Positions 1-9,636 of a stretch of DNA of 55,832 bases are shown one piece after another (position 1 is the stretch's first letter; each line of letters starts with the position of its first letter). A program made the translations under genes and the position numbers. Origin of the DNA: Verrucomicrobiota bacterium (GTDB lineage: Bacteria > Verrucomicrobiota > Verrucomicrobiia > Limisphaerales > UBA9464); NCBI GenBank assembly GCA_947471985.1, contig CANIZL010000037.1, forward strand, positions 1-55,832, given 5' to 3'. The notes under the pieces are model-generated. The model ran no database searches. It was given only the letters and a program-made list of their open reading frames with translations, and was not told where the DNA came from.

Positions 1-94
1 CCGTCTGATCGGTCGACAAATCCAAGGTCCGATTTGCCGACTTTTGCACCTCACCCCGTGAGGGAGGCGACGACGCATCAATATCTCCTTCCAT
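1..94 (-). other. left edge: possible start of a further minus-strand gene
   Basis: Two overlapping minus-strand frames are open to the window edge. One starts with ATG at 94 (31 codons). The other starts with ATG at 78, overlaps the upstream gene's stop as TGATG, and has a good AAGGAG ribosome-binding site 8 bases before it. Neither short peptide resembles a known family, so I cannot choose between them. The stretch may also be non-coding. Confidence 0.2.
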
Positions 95-2651
95 ATCGTT
101 CTGTGGTAACAGGTTGCCAGAAAAACCCACTTCGTCGACTCACGTTTTCAGGTTGAATATTCAACCCCCGCAGGACGCACCCCTTGGCCACCACGCGCAG
201 GCCGTCACTCACCCCGGCCAGCAAGCCATTCAACGTCACCCGGCCACTGACCGGATGCGTCGTGGCGTCGATGGACAGAGTGGTGGTGATTTCCGGGAGG
301 GGACGCGCCGGTTGGATCCACGGAGTTCCGGCCCGCCAACCGGGATCCGAGATGGGAATATCGAACCGGATCACGCTTTTGCCCGCCCGGCGGTTCGCGA
401 ATTCGATGGCACACCGCAACGTCGTTTGCAGGCCCTGGCGGTTCAGATCCACATCGGGAACACCATCGTCGGGATCGGCGTCCGAGGCATCGCCCGTGGT
501 GTTGACCACGAGGTCTGGGTCCGTTGCCGGCTTGTGCCAAATGGCAAAATAGCGGGATCCCCGCCCACCCGCAGCCGTGAACGTACCCGCGAGATACACG
601 CGATCCGCCGTGACGTCCAAGCCGCGGACAAAGGCGTTGCCACCCGTGCCCACGCCGCTGCCCAACGCGTGCCATTGGACGCCGTCCCAGCGGGCCACGT
701 TGTTGACCGCCACGCCGTCGATCCGATCAAACCGTCCGCCGACATACAAATCCGGCCCGTCGAACACGAGGCGATAAATGAAGACGCCCGTGCCGTCGGA
801 CTGAAACACCCCGGGAAGCGTCGCCCACCTCGCGCCGTTCCAGACCCAGACGGAGTTGGTCCGGTCATTACCGGTCTGGCCCACGTAAAGTTGCCCCTGG
901 GAAACCGCGAGAGCGGTGACTCCTGAGCTCGCAACGTAGGGGATTCCCGCGCCCAATTTCCGCCACTGCTTCCCATTCCAGACAGCCACGGCTTCCACCG
1001 TCGCGTCGCCAGCCGTGGTAAAAAATCCCCCCGCGTAGACGTTCGTGCCACTAACCGCCAAACTGTTGACGAACGCCGGCAAACCAGCCGGACTGCGGAA
1101 GGCCCCGCCGAGACCGATCCATCGGGTTCCCTCCAATCGCGCAACGCCATAGCCCGGCCCGAAAACGCCCACGGAATAGAGGTTCGTGCCGGTCGCGGCC
1201 AAGGCACCCTGCGGGCCCGCTTCGCCCACGGGAGACCACCCGCCGCCGTCCCAGCGTTGCACCAACTTCGTCGCCGCCCCGCCGGTCATCGAAACGAATA
1301 GATCGCGCCCGTCGGTCGCCGTGCTCGCCTGCTGGAATTGATTCCAAAGCGGCACGCCGGCCCCCAAAGGCAGCCACCCCGCTCCGGTCCATTCCGCCGC
1401 GCCCCGTACGGTCGTGGGCCCGGCGGTCTGGAATCCACCGAGCGCATACACCCGTGAGCCCACCGTCGTCACCGCATGCGCTCCCTGATTGAGACCCAAG
1501 TCGATGCCGCCACCGGCCGAGATCCAACTGGAACCCGTCCAGCGGGCGACCCCCGATATGCGCAGCCCTCCCGCCTCCTCAAAGAAGCCACCGCAAAACA
1601 CCTCGCTGCCGAAGGGTTCGAGGGCCGCGACATCGGAAAGATTTACCGAGGACACACCTGCTCCCCAACCGATCCAATCCCCCGCGGCGGATAACTCGGC
1701 CACATTTCGCGACGTTGCGTCGCCGAAGCGGGTGAAGCGGCCCCCGACCAAGAGCCGGCCATCAAATCCCCGCAACGCGCGCACGGAAATCGGCGCCGTC
1801 GCGACACCCCGCCATTTTTCCCGGGTGCCCTCCTTGAACCACCGGGCCAGTCCCGGCGAGGTCACCCAGGGATTTCCACCCACCTCGGCAAAATCCCCAC
1901 CCACGAAGAGATTCGTGCCCACGGACCCCAGCGCATAAACCGCGCTCTGTCCGCCACGAACCCCCGTTTCCATCGGCGACCATTTCAATCCATCCCACCG
2001 GGCAATACCACTCGCAGACAAACCCCCGGCGTTCTTGAAGGCCCCGCCCACGTACAACCCGTCATCAAAGCGATGCAACGCGTACACGATACCATCGACC
2101 CCACCGCCGACCGGCAACCACTGCGCCCCATTCCAGCGCGCGAGGTAATTGGCGCTCGCACCGGTGCTGATTCGAAATTCACCACCGGCATAAATCTCGC
2201 CGTGGAATTCCGCGAGCGCCGAAACCTGGCCCGACGCCTGAGTCGAGAGCGATCCCAAGGGGCCCCACTTCTGCCCATCCCAGCGCGCCACATGGACGGC
2301 CGGCACCCCGCCCGCCGTGGCGAAATCACCCCCGGCAATCAGATCCGTGCCGTTGGAAAGAAGCGCGGCGACCCCACCGTCGATGCCGCCCCCCACGGCA
2401 GACCACCGCGTGCCATCCCAAGCCGCGATGCCGCTGGTGACCAAGCCTCCAATCAGGCGAAAGCGGCCGCCCGCATAGAGACGGGTGCCGACGCTGGCGA
2501 AGGCATCGATGCGGCCGTCGACGCCGGGGAGTCGCGCGGACAGCACCTCCCAATTCACATCTTCGGGGCTCGCGCACCGCGCTACCGACAGCAAGCCGGC
2601 CCACGCTGCGATCAGCGAGTGGCAAAAACCCCGTCGGAATGGACGAATCAT
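78..2651 (-). CDS. secreted beta-propeller-like repeat protein with truncated CSLREA/beta-helix tail
   Basis: The start chosen is ATG at 2651, because it puts a clean signal peptide first (Arg-rich n-region, hydrophobic core, end near Ala-Arg-Cys-Ala). The 38 codons upstream in the same frame look non-coding. About 14 repeats of 40-48 residues follow, each built as L-Y-x-G-G-x-F, then A-x-W-[DN]-G-x-x-W, then L-G-x-G, which suggests an extracellular propeller or solenoid. Near residue 735 the protein changes to a module beginning V-N-T-T-G-D and containing TLRCAIEFAN, which matches the CSLREA-type module that normally precedes a right-handed beta-helix. Similarity stops after GLNIQ, and the last 22 or so residues look unrelated, so the tail appears cut off. 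The gene lies 179 bases downstream of the M56 protease gene, possibly in the same transcript. Substrate and role are unknown. Confidence 0.75.
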   Translation of the reverse strand: MIRPFRRGFCHSLIAAWAGLLSVARCASPEDVNWEVLSARLPGVDGRIDAFASVGTRLYAGGRFRLIGGLVTSGIAAWDGTRWSAVGGGIDGGVAALLSNGTDLIAGGDFATAGGVPAVHVARWDGQKWGPLGSLSTQASGQVSALAEFHGEIYAGGEFRISTGASANYLARWNGAQWLPVGGGVDGIVYALHRFDDGLYVGGAFKNAGGLSASGIARWDGLKWSPMETGVRGGQSAVYALGSVGTNLFVGGDFAEVGGNPWVTSPGLARWFKEGTREKWRGVATAPISVRALRGFDGRLLVGGRFTRFGDATSRNVAELSAAGDWIGWGAGVSSVNLSDVAALEPFGSEVFCGGFFEEAGGLRISGVARWTGSSWISAGGGIDLGLNQGAHAVTTVGSRVYALGGFQTAGPTTVRGAAEWTGAGWLPLGAGVPLWNQFQQASTATDGRDLFVSMTGGAATKLVQRWDGGGWSPVGEAGPQGALAATGTNLYSVGVFGPGYGVARLEGTRWIGLGGAFRSPAGLPAFVNSLAVSGTNVYAGGFFTTAGDATVEAVAVWNGKQWRKLGAGIPYVASSGVTALAVSQGQLYVGQTGNDRTNSVWVWNGARWATLPGVFQSDGTGVFIYRLVFDGPDLYVGGRFDRIDGVAVNNVARWDGVQWHALGSGVGTGGNAFVRGLDVTADRVYLAGTFTAAGGRGSRYFAIWHKPATDPDLVVNTTGDASDADPDDGVPDVDLNRQGLQTTLRCAIEFANRRAGKSVIRFDIPISDPGWRAGTPWIQPARPLPEITTTLSIDATTHPVSGRVTLNGLLAGVSDGLRVVAKGCVLRGLNIQPENVSRRSGFFWQPVTTERYGRRY

Positions 2652-2830
2652 AAAGCCGGAAAATGGAAAGAACCCGCACCCAACCTCCGCACCACGGAGC
2701 TCACTGTCCGACGATGGCGGGCCGGGACGAATTGAACAGGCCGGAATCCAGCCGGATCGCGGCAACTTCCACCTCCAGCCGGCGCAGCGGCGACGAATGC
2801 CCGTCGTCCAACCCGCGGAAAGGCTCGGGG

Positions 2831-5800
2831 CTAATCGTTGGGTACCAAAATGGTCCCGAGGTCCAGCAGCTCGCGGCCTTCGGGAATGACCACTTCCTGA
2901 CGGAGCCGAGCCAACAGTTCCGGGCCGGCATCCGGGCGAAAAGATTCACGGCTCGGCGGCTTGGTAACTTCGATGTTCAATTGATACGTCCCCGGCAGGA
3001 CACCCGTCACTTGAAAGGAGCCATCCGGCGCAAATTCCAAAGGATAGGTGCGGGCCAAGCTTAGTGAGGGCATCCGGGCCGTAGCTTCCATCCTCCTCCT
3101 GAGCGCATTGTTGTACCCTTCCAAAGTCGCAAAATCCTCCCGGTTGACGCTTTCCAGTTCAGGAACGGCGGGGAGTTTCAATGTCAGAAAGTGAACATCG
3201 GTCAACCAATTCAACTGCGTCCCGGCAATAGCCGGCTTGGCTCTCCCCTGCACCGTCCGGCCCAGCGAAAGTATGTCGACGGTCACTTTCTGCCCGGGGA
3301 GAACCGTAAGCCGGGTTTGATAGGCATCCACGGCCGTCGATTGCCAACTGCCTTTCTTGGGCACGACCCGTTGCCAGAGCAGGTATTCCCCCGGCGCCAC
3401 CTCCGGAAACCGGTAGCTGCCGTCGGCCGCAGTACTGGCCGAATACTCGAGCTGAAAACCAAGCGTCGGCGAGCACTGCAACGGGCGAAGATTCACGTAG
3501 GCTCCAACCTCGGGTTTACCCGCCACAGTCACCCGGCCAAAGACAGCCCCATAGGCCTCCAGCCGCACCTCCCGCTGTTGTCGCACCTGTTCCAAGGTGG
3601 AGTAGAAAAAGCCATTGGTATGAACGAACAGGATGGGAGCCGCGGCCGGAACGGTGGGGAGGACCAATCGGCCCGCTTCATCGGCGACGACGTGATCCAT
3701 TCCCTGCTGCTCGATTGCGTCATGGCTGAAACGGTTGGAATAGGCAGAAACCGGCAAGGCCCGGGACCAACCGTGCGCTCCGCGCGCCGGCGTCCCGTCC
3801 GGCTGCAAAACAGTCACGACGCGGGAACCCGGTATCGGTCGAAACTTCAGCACCACTTCCTGATCCCCCAGATCACAGTACTTCGTTTCCGTCAGAACCG
3901 ATTCATAGCCGGCCGCTTCCAGGCGCAAGCTGAAGTTAAAGAAGGTATTCGCCCCGGGATTAACGACCTCCGGTCCCAATACAAAATCGCTGGCATTGGT
4001 CTCAATCAAGGGGTGGAATTTCGCTGCGCCGTTGTAGCTGATCCCGACGGACCTCACGCTGACCGGCTGTCCGGATACCGCGTCCTGCGCCCGGATTCGA
4101 AAGCGGGCACTGGAGACGGCGTGGGCACTAAGCACAATCTTCTGCTCCCCACCCGTCTTGGTCAGACGCACGCCGCGCGTGAAATTTCGACTGTCCGAAC
4201 GCACGTCCAAGTCCACCTCCTGATTCGGGGCATTGGACCAGACGATGCGGCCAGCGGCATCGGTCTGGCCGGACCAATCGAGAATCTGCGTCACCGTGCG
4301 AACGCCGACGCGGACCATCGCATCGGCGACGGGTTGATCCTGTGCATCGACCACTTGAGCGACCCAGGGATGAATCGGCGGCAGAACCACGCGGACCTCG
4401 GGCATATCTGGGGTGATCGTGACAACGACAGACGCGGTGGCGAATCCCTCGTTTGAGGCTGTGAAAATCCACTCCGTATCTGACCGATAGGAACGGTAGA
4501 ATCGCCCCTCAGCATCGGCCGAGAATTCCGCGGTCCGTCGCGGGGGGAATCGGCCCTGGCCCTCCCGGATAAGCGCGTGCGGCACCGGACGTCCACTGGT
4601 GTCCACCACGACACCCGTGACGGGAACCAAGTTGGGCATCGTGGTGACGGCCTGCAGTTCCTTCAGCCGCCGCAGGGAAAGCGGCGCCCGCGGGTCATGT
4701 GGGATGAGGACGCGAGCTTCAATCTGATCGGTGGCTCGCAGGGTCCTCCGCGCGCCGCGGGACTGAACAAACGTAAGATCAACCTTCGTTACCTCGGGAG
4801 GAAAAATCGAACTGACCCACCGTCCCGAACGATCCGTCGTGGCCAACACCGTCGATTCATCCGGCATCCACCAATACTCCATCTTATGGGAGGTTTCCTG
4901 GTTTGCCGAATTGCGGCTGTGCAAATAGCGGAGGCCGGGCATCAGCACCTGGATGTTCGCCAGGGGTTCGCCACGCTCATTCTGAACCACGCCACCGACC
5001 GAAACACCGCGGGGCATGCGGAGGGTGGCTTCCGCCGGCAGTTGAGCGTAGACGTTGCCCGCTTCGACATACCACATCTGCCCGCCCGGCACATGATCCG
5101 GGTGATAGGCCGATACGATAAAGGATAGCGGATCCGCTACGGGCGTGGGCTCCCAATGCAACGTGTATCGCCCCAGCGAATCGGTCAGCCGTCGTACGCG
5201 GGGGGCAATGCGCTCGTCGGTATCGGAAACCCGCACGTCCGCTCCCGCCAACGGCTTCCCTTCCGGAGTCAGCACCGTGACCACCATGGTGTACGCCAAA
5301 GCCCGGGCGCCGGCATTGGTCGACGCGGGGTCCGAGCCCAGGCGGACAGTGCGGATCGCTTGATTCGTGGGCGCCTGCGCCCGGGAGTTCGCCGGAGGCG
5401 ATGCCGGCCCGGCGACAACATTCGGCCTTGGAGTCTCCGCATCCGTGAGACTGACAAAGGCCAATCCCGCCGCCACGGCGGTCGACGCGAGCCCCCAACG
5501 GCGCCCGGGGCGATATCGGGCAATCATCTGGATGCGCCAGCGCAGGTCCCCCGAGTTCTCCAGAATGCCGATCAACGCATTCCCTCGCGCCCCCGGGGTC
5601 AGATCCTCCAATAGGTGCAGGATGGTTTGTCCGTATTCCCGGTTCTGATTGCCGCCGACGGCCTCGATCGCGAGTGCGTCACACGCCGCCTCCCGATCCG
5701 AGCGCCAGCGGGCAAAGCCGAGCCAGATGAGCGGATTGAACCAATGCAGGATCTGCAATCCCGTCATCAGCCAGTCGACGAGAATGTCCTGCCGGCGGAG

Positions 5801-6562
5801 GTGGGCCAGTTCGTGGAGAAACACGAAACGCGTTTCCTGCGCGTCGAAGTTCTCCAGGAAACGCGTGGGCAGGATCAAGATCGGTCGCAGAAATCCAAAA
5901 AGCGCCGGAGTCAGGACATCGGTCGACTCCCGAAGGCGCGGGATGCGTCGCACACCCAATTGATGAGCGCACTCCGCGAGCACCTGCTGGACCCGGGCAT
6001 CTTCCGGCGTCGGCAGCTTCCGGCACTGCCGTTGGAATCGGAAGAATCCCCGCAAAACGTGCGCCGACAGCACCGCGATTCCCAACAGCCACGTCCCGAA
6101 CGCCCAAGTCCATCCGGAGATTCGGGCCAGGTCCAAGGATCGCGAAGGTACCGCAGTCGGTGGCGCAGTGGTGGTGGCGGGTACCGAACGGAAATCCACG
6201 GCGCGTGGGCGCGGACCGATGACACTCTCCGGCCGAAGGCGGTCCGCCGCCGGATCGGGAGCGACGGGGCGATCGATGTGGCGCGGGTCGAAAGACTCCG
6301 CCGGAGTGCCCGCGGCATAAACCACCGCCGGTCCGGCGGTGTTCGAACGATTCCAAGCGGGCAGCAGATTAAAAATACTGACGGCGCTCTCCAGCGAAAA
6401 CGGCAGCACCAACCGGGCGACCACCAACAGCCAAAGCGCTGCCCGCCATCGGGCGGTGAGTTGCCGTTGAAAGACCCATTGCACGGCGAAGATCACCAAC
6501 ACCAAAACGCCGGCTTGCCACGAAGTCCGACCGAGGGCGATCAACAGGTCCGGGGTATTCAT
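2831..6562 (-). CDS. BlaR1-like M56 metalloprotease with carboxypeptidase-regulatory-like domains
   Basis: The N-terminal 300 residues are a BlaR1/MecR1-type membrane protease. Membrane segments lie near residues 15-30, 42-56 and 150-170. The zinc motif HELAH is at 250-254, and the third ligand is Glu291 in DREAACD. Another hydrophobic stretch near 365-380 is followed by about 850 residues of Ig-like modules of the CarboxypepD_reg/CnaB type, recognisable by repeated patterns such as G-x-V-x-D-x-x-G-x-P-V. In staphylococcal BlaR1 the extracellular sensor is a penicillin-binding domain; none is seen here and the protein is about twice the usual length. The start overlaps the stop of the BlaI-type gene by 4 bases (ATGA), so the pair is translationally coupled. 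I infer that it cleaves the repressor or another protein in response to an envelope signal. The ligand is unknown. Confidence 0.88.
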   Translation of the reverse strand: MNTPDLLIALGRTSWQAGVLVLVIFAVQWVFQRQLTARWRAALWLLVVARLVLPFSLESAVSIFNLLPAWNRSNTAGPAVVYAAGTPAESFDPRHIDRPVAPDPAADRLRPESVIGPRPRAVDFRSVPATTTAPPTAVPSRSLDLARISGWTWAFGTWLLGIAVLSAHVLRGFFRFQRQCRKLPTPEDARVQQVLAECAHQLGVRRIPRLRESTDVLTPALFGFLRPILILPTRFLENFDAQETRFVFLHELAHLRRQDILVDWLMTGLQILHWFNPLIWLGFARWRSDREAACDALAIEAVGGNQNREYGQTILHLLEDLTPGARGNALIGILENSGDLRWRIQMIARYRPGRRWGLASTAVAAGLAFVSLTDAETPRPNVVAGPASPPANSRAQAPTNQAIRTVRLGSDPASTNAGARALAYTMVVTVLTPEGKPLAGADVRVSDTDERIAPRVRRLTDSLGRYTLHWEPTPVADPLSFIVSAYHPDHVPGGQMWYVEAGNVYAQLPAEATLRMPRGVSVGGVVQNERGEPLANIQVLMPGLRYLHSRNSANQETSHKMEYWWMPDESTVLATTDRSGRWVSSIFPPEVTKVDLTFVQSRGARRTLRATDQIEARVLIPHDPRAPLSLRRLKELQAVTTMPNLVPVTGVVVDTSGRPVPHALIREGQGRFPPRRTAEFSADAEGRFYRSYRSDTEWIFTASNEGFATASVVVTITPDMPEVRVVLPPIHPWVAQVVDAQDQPVADAMVRVGVRTVTQILDWSGQTDAAGRIVWSNAPNQEVDLDVRSDSRNFTRGVRLTKTGGEQKIVLSAHAVSSARFRIRAQDAVSGQPVSVRSVGISYNGAAKFHPLIETNASDFVLGPEVVNPGANTFFNFSLRLEAAGYESVLTETKYCDLGDQEVVLKFRPIPGSRVVTVLQPDGTPARGAHGWSRALPVSAYSNRFSHDAIEQQGMDHVVADEAGRLVLPTVPAAAPILFVHTNGFFYSTLEQVRQQREVRLEAYGAVFGRVTVAGKPEVGAYVNLRPLQCSPTLGFQLEYSASTAADGSYRFPEVAPGEYLLWQRVVPKKGSWQSTAVDAYQTRLTVLPGQKVTVDILSLGRTVQGRAKPAIAGTQLNWLTDVHFLTLKLPAVPELESVNREDFATLEGYNNALRRRMEATARMPSLSLARTYPLEFAPDGSFQVTGVLPGTYQLNIEVTKPPSRESFRPDAGPELLARLRQEVVIPEGRELLDLGTILVPND

Positions 6563-6957
6563 GATTTACGCCCTTTCTGCGCGTCGTCCTCCAACAGGCG
6601 CTTCAGCTCATCCAACTCGCGACGGGTCAATCGACGCGACGCCACGAAATGCGCGAGCATCGGTTGAAGGGATCCACCAAACACCCGATCGAGAAACGAA
6701 GTGCTCGCGACCGCGACACAATCCGCCTCGGCCACGAGCGGTCGATAGACATAGCTGCGTCCCTCCATTTCAAATCCCAGCGCACCCTTTTTCACCAGCC
6801 GGGTGAGCAAAGTCTTGGCCGTCTTCGGATGCCAGGTTGGATCCACCTCCTGCAATCGTTCGATGACCTCGTTGGCAGAGGCCGGATGACGAGCCCAGAT
6901 CGCGCGCATCACTTCCCACTCAGTCTCGGAAATTCGGGGGACGATTTTTGTCTTCAT
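6559..6957 (-). CDS. BlaI/MecI-family transcriptional repressor
   Basis: This 132-residue protein has the family's N-terminal winged helix (pattern ISETEWEVMRAIW, then a recognition helix around WHPKTAKTLLTRL and a wing ending in YVYRPL) and a C-terminal dimerisation region ending RRELDELKRLL. Length is typical for BlaI. In the known system the repressor dimer sits on its own promoter and is removed by proteolysis triggered by the partner M56 protease, which is the next gene and overlaps by 4 bases. A palindromic operator candidate lies directly upstream at 6961-6993. No good Shine-Dalgarno sequence is visible before the ATG. Confidence 0.93.
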   Translation of the reverse strand: MKTKIVPRISETEWEVMRAIWARHPASANEVIERLQEVDPTWHPKTAKTLLTRLVKKGALGFEMEGRSYVYRPLVAEADCVAVASTSFLDRVFGGSLQPMLAHFVASRRLTRRELDELKRLLEDDAQKGRKS

Positions 6958-6960
6958 GGA

Positions 6961-6993
6961 TTACAGATGTAAGCGTTACGCTTACAATCGTAA
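6961..6993 (-). promoter_or_regulatory. candidate BlaI-type operator (compound palindrome)
   Basis: A perfect 17-base inverted repeat, GTAAGCGTTACGCTTAC, lies at 6969-6985. It is flanked by TTACAGATGTAA at 6961-6972 and TTACAATCGTAA at 6982-6993, themselves inverted repeats. The TACA-N2-TGTA form at 6962-6971 resembles the half-site arrangement of BlaI/MecI operators. It ends 3 bases before the repressor start codon, which suits autorepression. Binding is inferred. Confidence 0.6.
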
Positions 6994-7160
6994 TCGATCA
7001 AGCAAAAAGTGTGCAGCACGAACAGATCCGGCTTTTGAACGGATGACAGAAGGCCGTCGAACAGGTCACGACGTGGACCGGGAGCGGCGGAGGATATTAG
7101 CGCCGCGCCAAACTCTTCACGCCGCGTATCACTGCACCGATCTAGCGCTTGGCGCTTCGG

Positions 7161-9509
7161 TCACCCCTTCCGCTGCATCTGCATCCAGAGTTTGATCCGA
7201 CCGTAGTCGACGCGGCCGCCGAGATGCTCGAACACCGTGCGCAGGCCGCCGCCCGATCCACCGCAGGCTTCCACCGCCTTGGCAATGGCCGCGGCATCCT
7301 GTGGGCTCAGGCAGCGCTCCAACTCAAACTTCTCGCCGGCCTCCCACGCCGTGCAGAGATGCCCCACGATGGTGCCCACCGTGAATCCACGGTCCTGGGC
7401 GATTCGTTCGGGCGTACTGCCGGATCGGAATTGTCGCAGGGATTCCAGCACCGTGCCCGTGAGCAATTCGCCCCGTGTCTTCGGCGCGCTGCGCACCGGT
7501 GTTTCGGCCGCGGCCGCGGGAAGCGCCGCGAAGGTCTGTCGGCCATAGGTCCCGATATGCCCGGTGATCTCCTTGAGGAAATCGGCCCCAAAATCCGCGC
7601 GCTTGCGCTCGCCGACGCCAGTGATCCGCCCGAATGCCTCGAGATCCGTGGGATATTGCCGGGCCATCAGCCGCAGCGAGGTATCGCCGAAAATCACATA
7701 CGCCGGCACCGCCCGTTCGTCGGCCAGACGCTTCCGCAGCGTGCGCAGGCGTTCGAATAGAACCATATCGCACTCGATCTCCCCCGCCCGCGCGACCGCG
7801 GGTCCGGCCGGGGCTTCCATGGGCTTCGTCAGTTGGATCGTCGTACGATCCTTGAGGGCGGCCCGCCCCGCATCGGTCAGCTCCAGAATATTGAATCGAT
7901 CCGGATTCTGTCGCAGCAGACCCAGTCGCACCAATTCACGCCCCACCGCACTCCAAACCTCCCGCGGCTGATCCTTGCCGATGCCGTACGTGCTCAGCGT
8001 GTGATGCTCCCATTGCCGGATCTTGTCGGTCTCTCCCCCGGTGAGCACCGCCACCACGTGAGTGAGACCGACACCGAAGTTCCCCTTCTGCTGGATCCGA
8101 TAAACACACGACAGGAATTTCTGGGCCTGGAGGGTGCCGTCGTAGGTCCCACGGGGATCGAGACAGTTGTCACAGGCCCCGCATTGGGAATCCGGGTATT
8201 CCTCGGCAAAATACTCCAAGAGGGCGCACCGCCGGCAGCCGCGGATCTCGGCAAACTGGGCCATCTGCTGCAACTGCGTGGTGGCGATCCGGCGTTCGTC
8301 CTCGCTGGGCTTTTCCTTGATGAATTCGGTCTGTTTGACGACGTCGGCCGCGGACCAGAGGAGCACACATTCCGCCGGCAGACCGTCGCGCCCCGCCCGT
8401 CCGGTTTCCTGATAATATCCCTCCAGATTTTTCGGAAGATCGTGATGAATCACAAACCGGACGTTGGGTTTATTGATACCCATGCCGAACGCGATGGTGG
8501 CGCAGATCACCCGCACCTCGTCGCGCAGGAAGCGTTCCTGATTCCGCTCGCGGTCCAGCTTGTCCAGGCCCGCGTGGTACGCCGCCGCCGCGACGCCATC
8601 CTCCACCAATTGATTGGCCAGCCGTTCGGTCGCCGCCCGGCTGAAACAATACACAATGCCAGAATCCTTCGGCCGAGCCCGCACCACGTCCAAGACTTGT
8701 CGGTACGCCTGCCGACGCGGCGCCACGCGGTAGGTCAGATTGGGGCGATTGAAGCTCGCCACGGCCACGAACGGATCGTGCAGGTGCAGGGCGCGAACCA
8801 TGTCCGCCCTGACCCGTTCGGTGGCGGTGGCTGTCAGGGCCAGAAAAGGCACGTCCGGCAGGCGATCCCGCAGGGTGGCCAACTGACGATATTCGGGCCG
8901 GAAATCATGCCCCCATTCACTGATGCAATGGGCTTCATCGACCGCAATGCACGCCACGCCCCAGCGCCGGAGGGCCTCAAGAATTCCGCCATCCCCGGCA
9001 AACAGCCGTTCTGGCGACAGATACAACAGTTTGTATTCCCGGGCATTGAGCGCCCGCCATCGTGCCTTCCGTTCCTCGTCGGCGAGGCTGGAATTCAGGA
9101 AGGTGGCCGCCACACCGTTCGCGTGCAGTTGATCCACCTGATCCTTCATCAAAGCGATCAACGGTGAGATCACCACGGTCAACCCGGGACGAACGAGCGC
9201 GGGCAGCTGGAAGCAAAGGGATTTGCCGCCACCCGTGGGCAGCAAGGCCACCACATCCTGGCCGGCCAGAGATGCCCGGATGATTTCCTCCTGGTGTGGG
9301 CGAAACGCGGGATAACCCCAGATTTCCTTCAGGGGCGTCAACAAATTCACCTGCGCCGCGGCGGCGCGGCGGGCGGCGACCTCGGCATCGGACGTCACGG
9401 GAACCGCCGCCGCGGGGGCGGCGGTCTGAACGGATTCATGGTCGGCAAACATCGCGGCAAAATCCGGTTCGCCCTCCGACTCAACACGCACGGCAGACAC
9501 GCCGCCCAC
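7161..9509 (-). CDS. recQ: ATP-dependent DNA helicase RecQ
   Basis: This 782-residue protein has the full RecQ layout. A variable leader of about 55 residues is followed by Walker A PTGGGKS at 91-97, DEAH at 191-194, the RecQ-specific loop motif FRPEYRQL, and a second RecA lobe with GMGINKPNVRFVIHHDLPKN and YYQETGRAGRDG. A zinc site follows (cysteines in RGCRRC and QCGACDNC), then an RQC winged helix, an HRDC domain starting near VLFERLRTLRKRLADE, and a C-terminal helicase-associated helix-turn-helix of about 100 residues. RecQ unwinds DNA 3'-5' in recombination repair and restarts stalled forks. It is on the same strand as the upstream sugar kinase gene, with a 127-base gap. Confidence 0.96.
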   Translation of the reverse strand: MGGVSAVRVESEGEPDFAAMFADHESVQTAAPAAAVPVTSDAEVAARRAAAAQVNLLTPLKEIWGYPAFRPHQEEIIRASLAGQDVVALLPTGGGKSLCFQLPALVRPGLTVVISPLIALMKDQVDQLHANGVAATFLNSSLADEERKARWRALNAREYKLLYLSPERLFAGDGGILEALRRWGVACIAVDEAHCISEWGHDFRPEYRQLATLRDRLPDVPFLALTATATERVRADMVRALHLHDPFVAVASFNRPNLTYRVAPRRQAYRQVLDVVRARPKDSGIVYCFSRAATERLANQLVEDGVAAAAYHAGLDKLDRERNQERFLRDEVRVICATIAFGMGINKPNVRFVIHHDLPKNLEGYYQETGRAGRDGLPAECVLLWSAADVVKQTEFIKEKPSEDERRIATTQLQQMAQFAEIRGCRRCALLEYFAEEYPDSQCGACDNCLDPRGTYDGTLQAQKFLSCVYRIQQKGNFGVGLTHVVAVLTGGETDKIRQWEHHTLSTYGIGKDQPREVWSAVGRELVRLGLLRQNPDRFNILELTDAGRAALKDRTTIQLTKPMEAPAGPAVARAGEIECDMVLFERLRTLRKRLADERAVPAYVIFGDTSLRLMARQYPTDLEAFGRITGVGERKRADFGADFLKEITGHIGTYGRQTFAALPAAAAETPVRSAPKTRGELLTGTVLESLRQFRSGSTPERIAQDRGFTVGTIVGHLCTAWEAGEKFELERCLSPQDAAAIAKAVEACGGSGGGLRTVFEHLGGRVDYGRIKLWMQMQRKG

Positions 9510-9636
9510 AATGGCGGGAAAGTCAGAATCCGAAAGCGCTGAGCCGAAAACGATCCATCCTCTGCTACGAAAAATTCGGCGAAGAGTTACGGGGAAAATT
9601 CCGTCCCGCCGAAAAAGTCCGGCCCTTCGGGAACGC

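Noticed and set aside
7143-7155. Short hairpin AGCGC-TTG-GCGCT after recQ as a terminator
   Set aside because: Only 5 pairs and no T-run follows on the minus strand.
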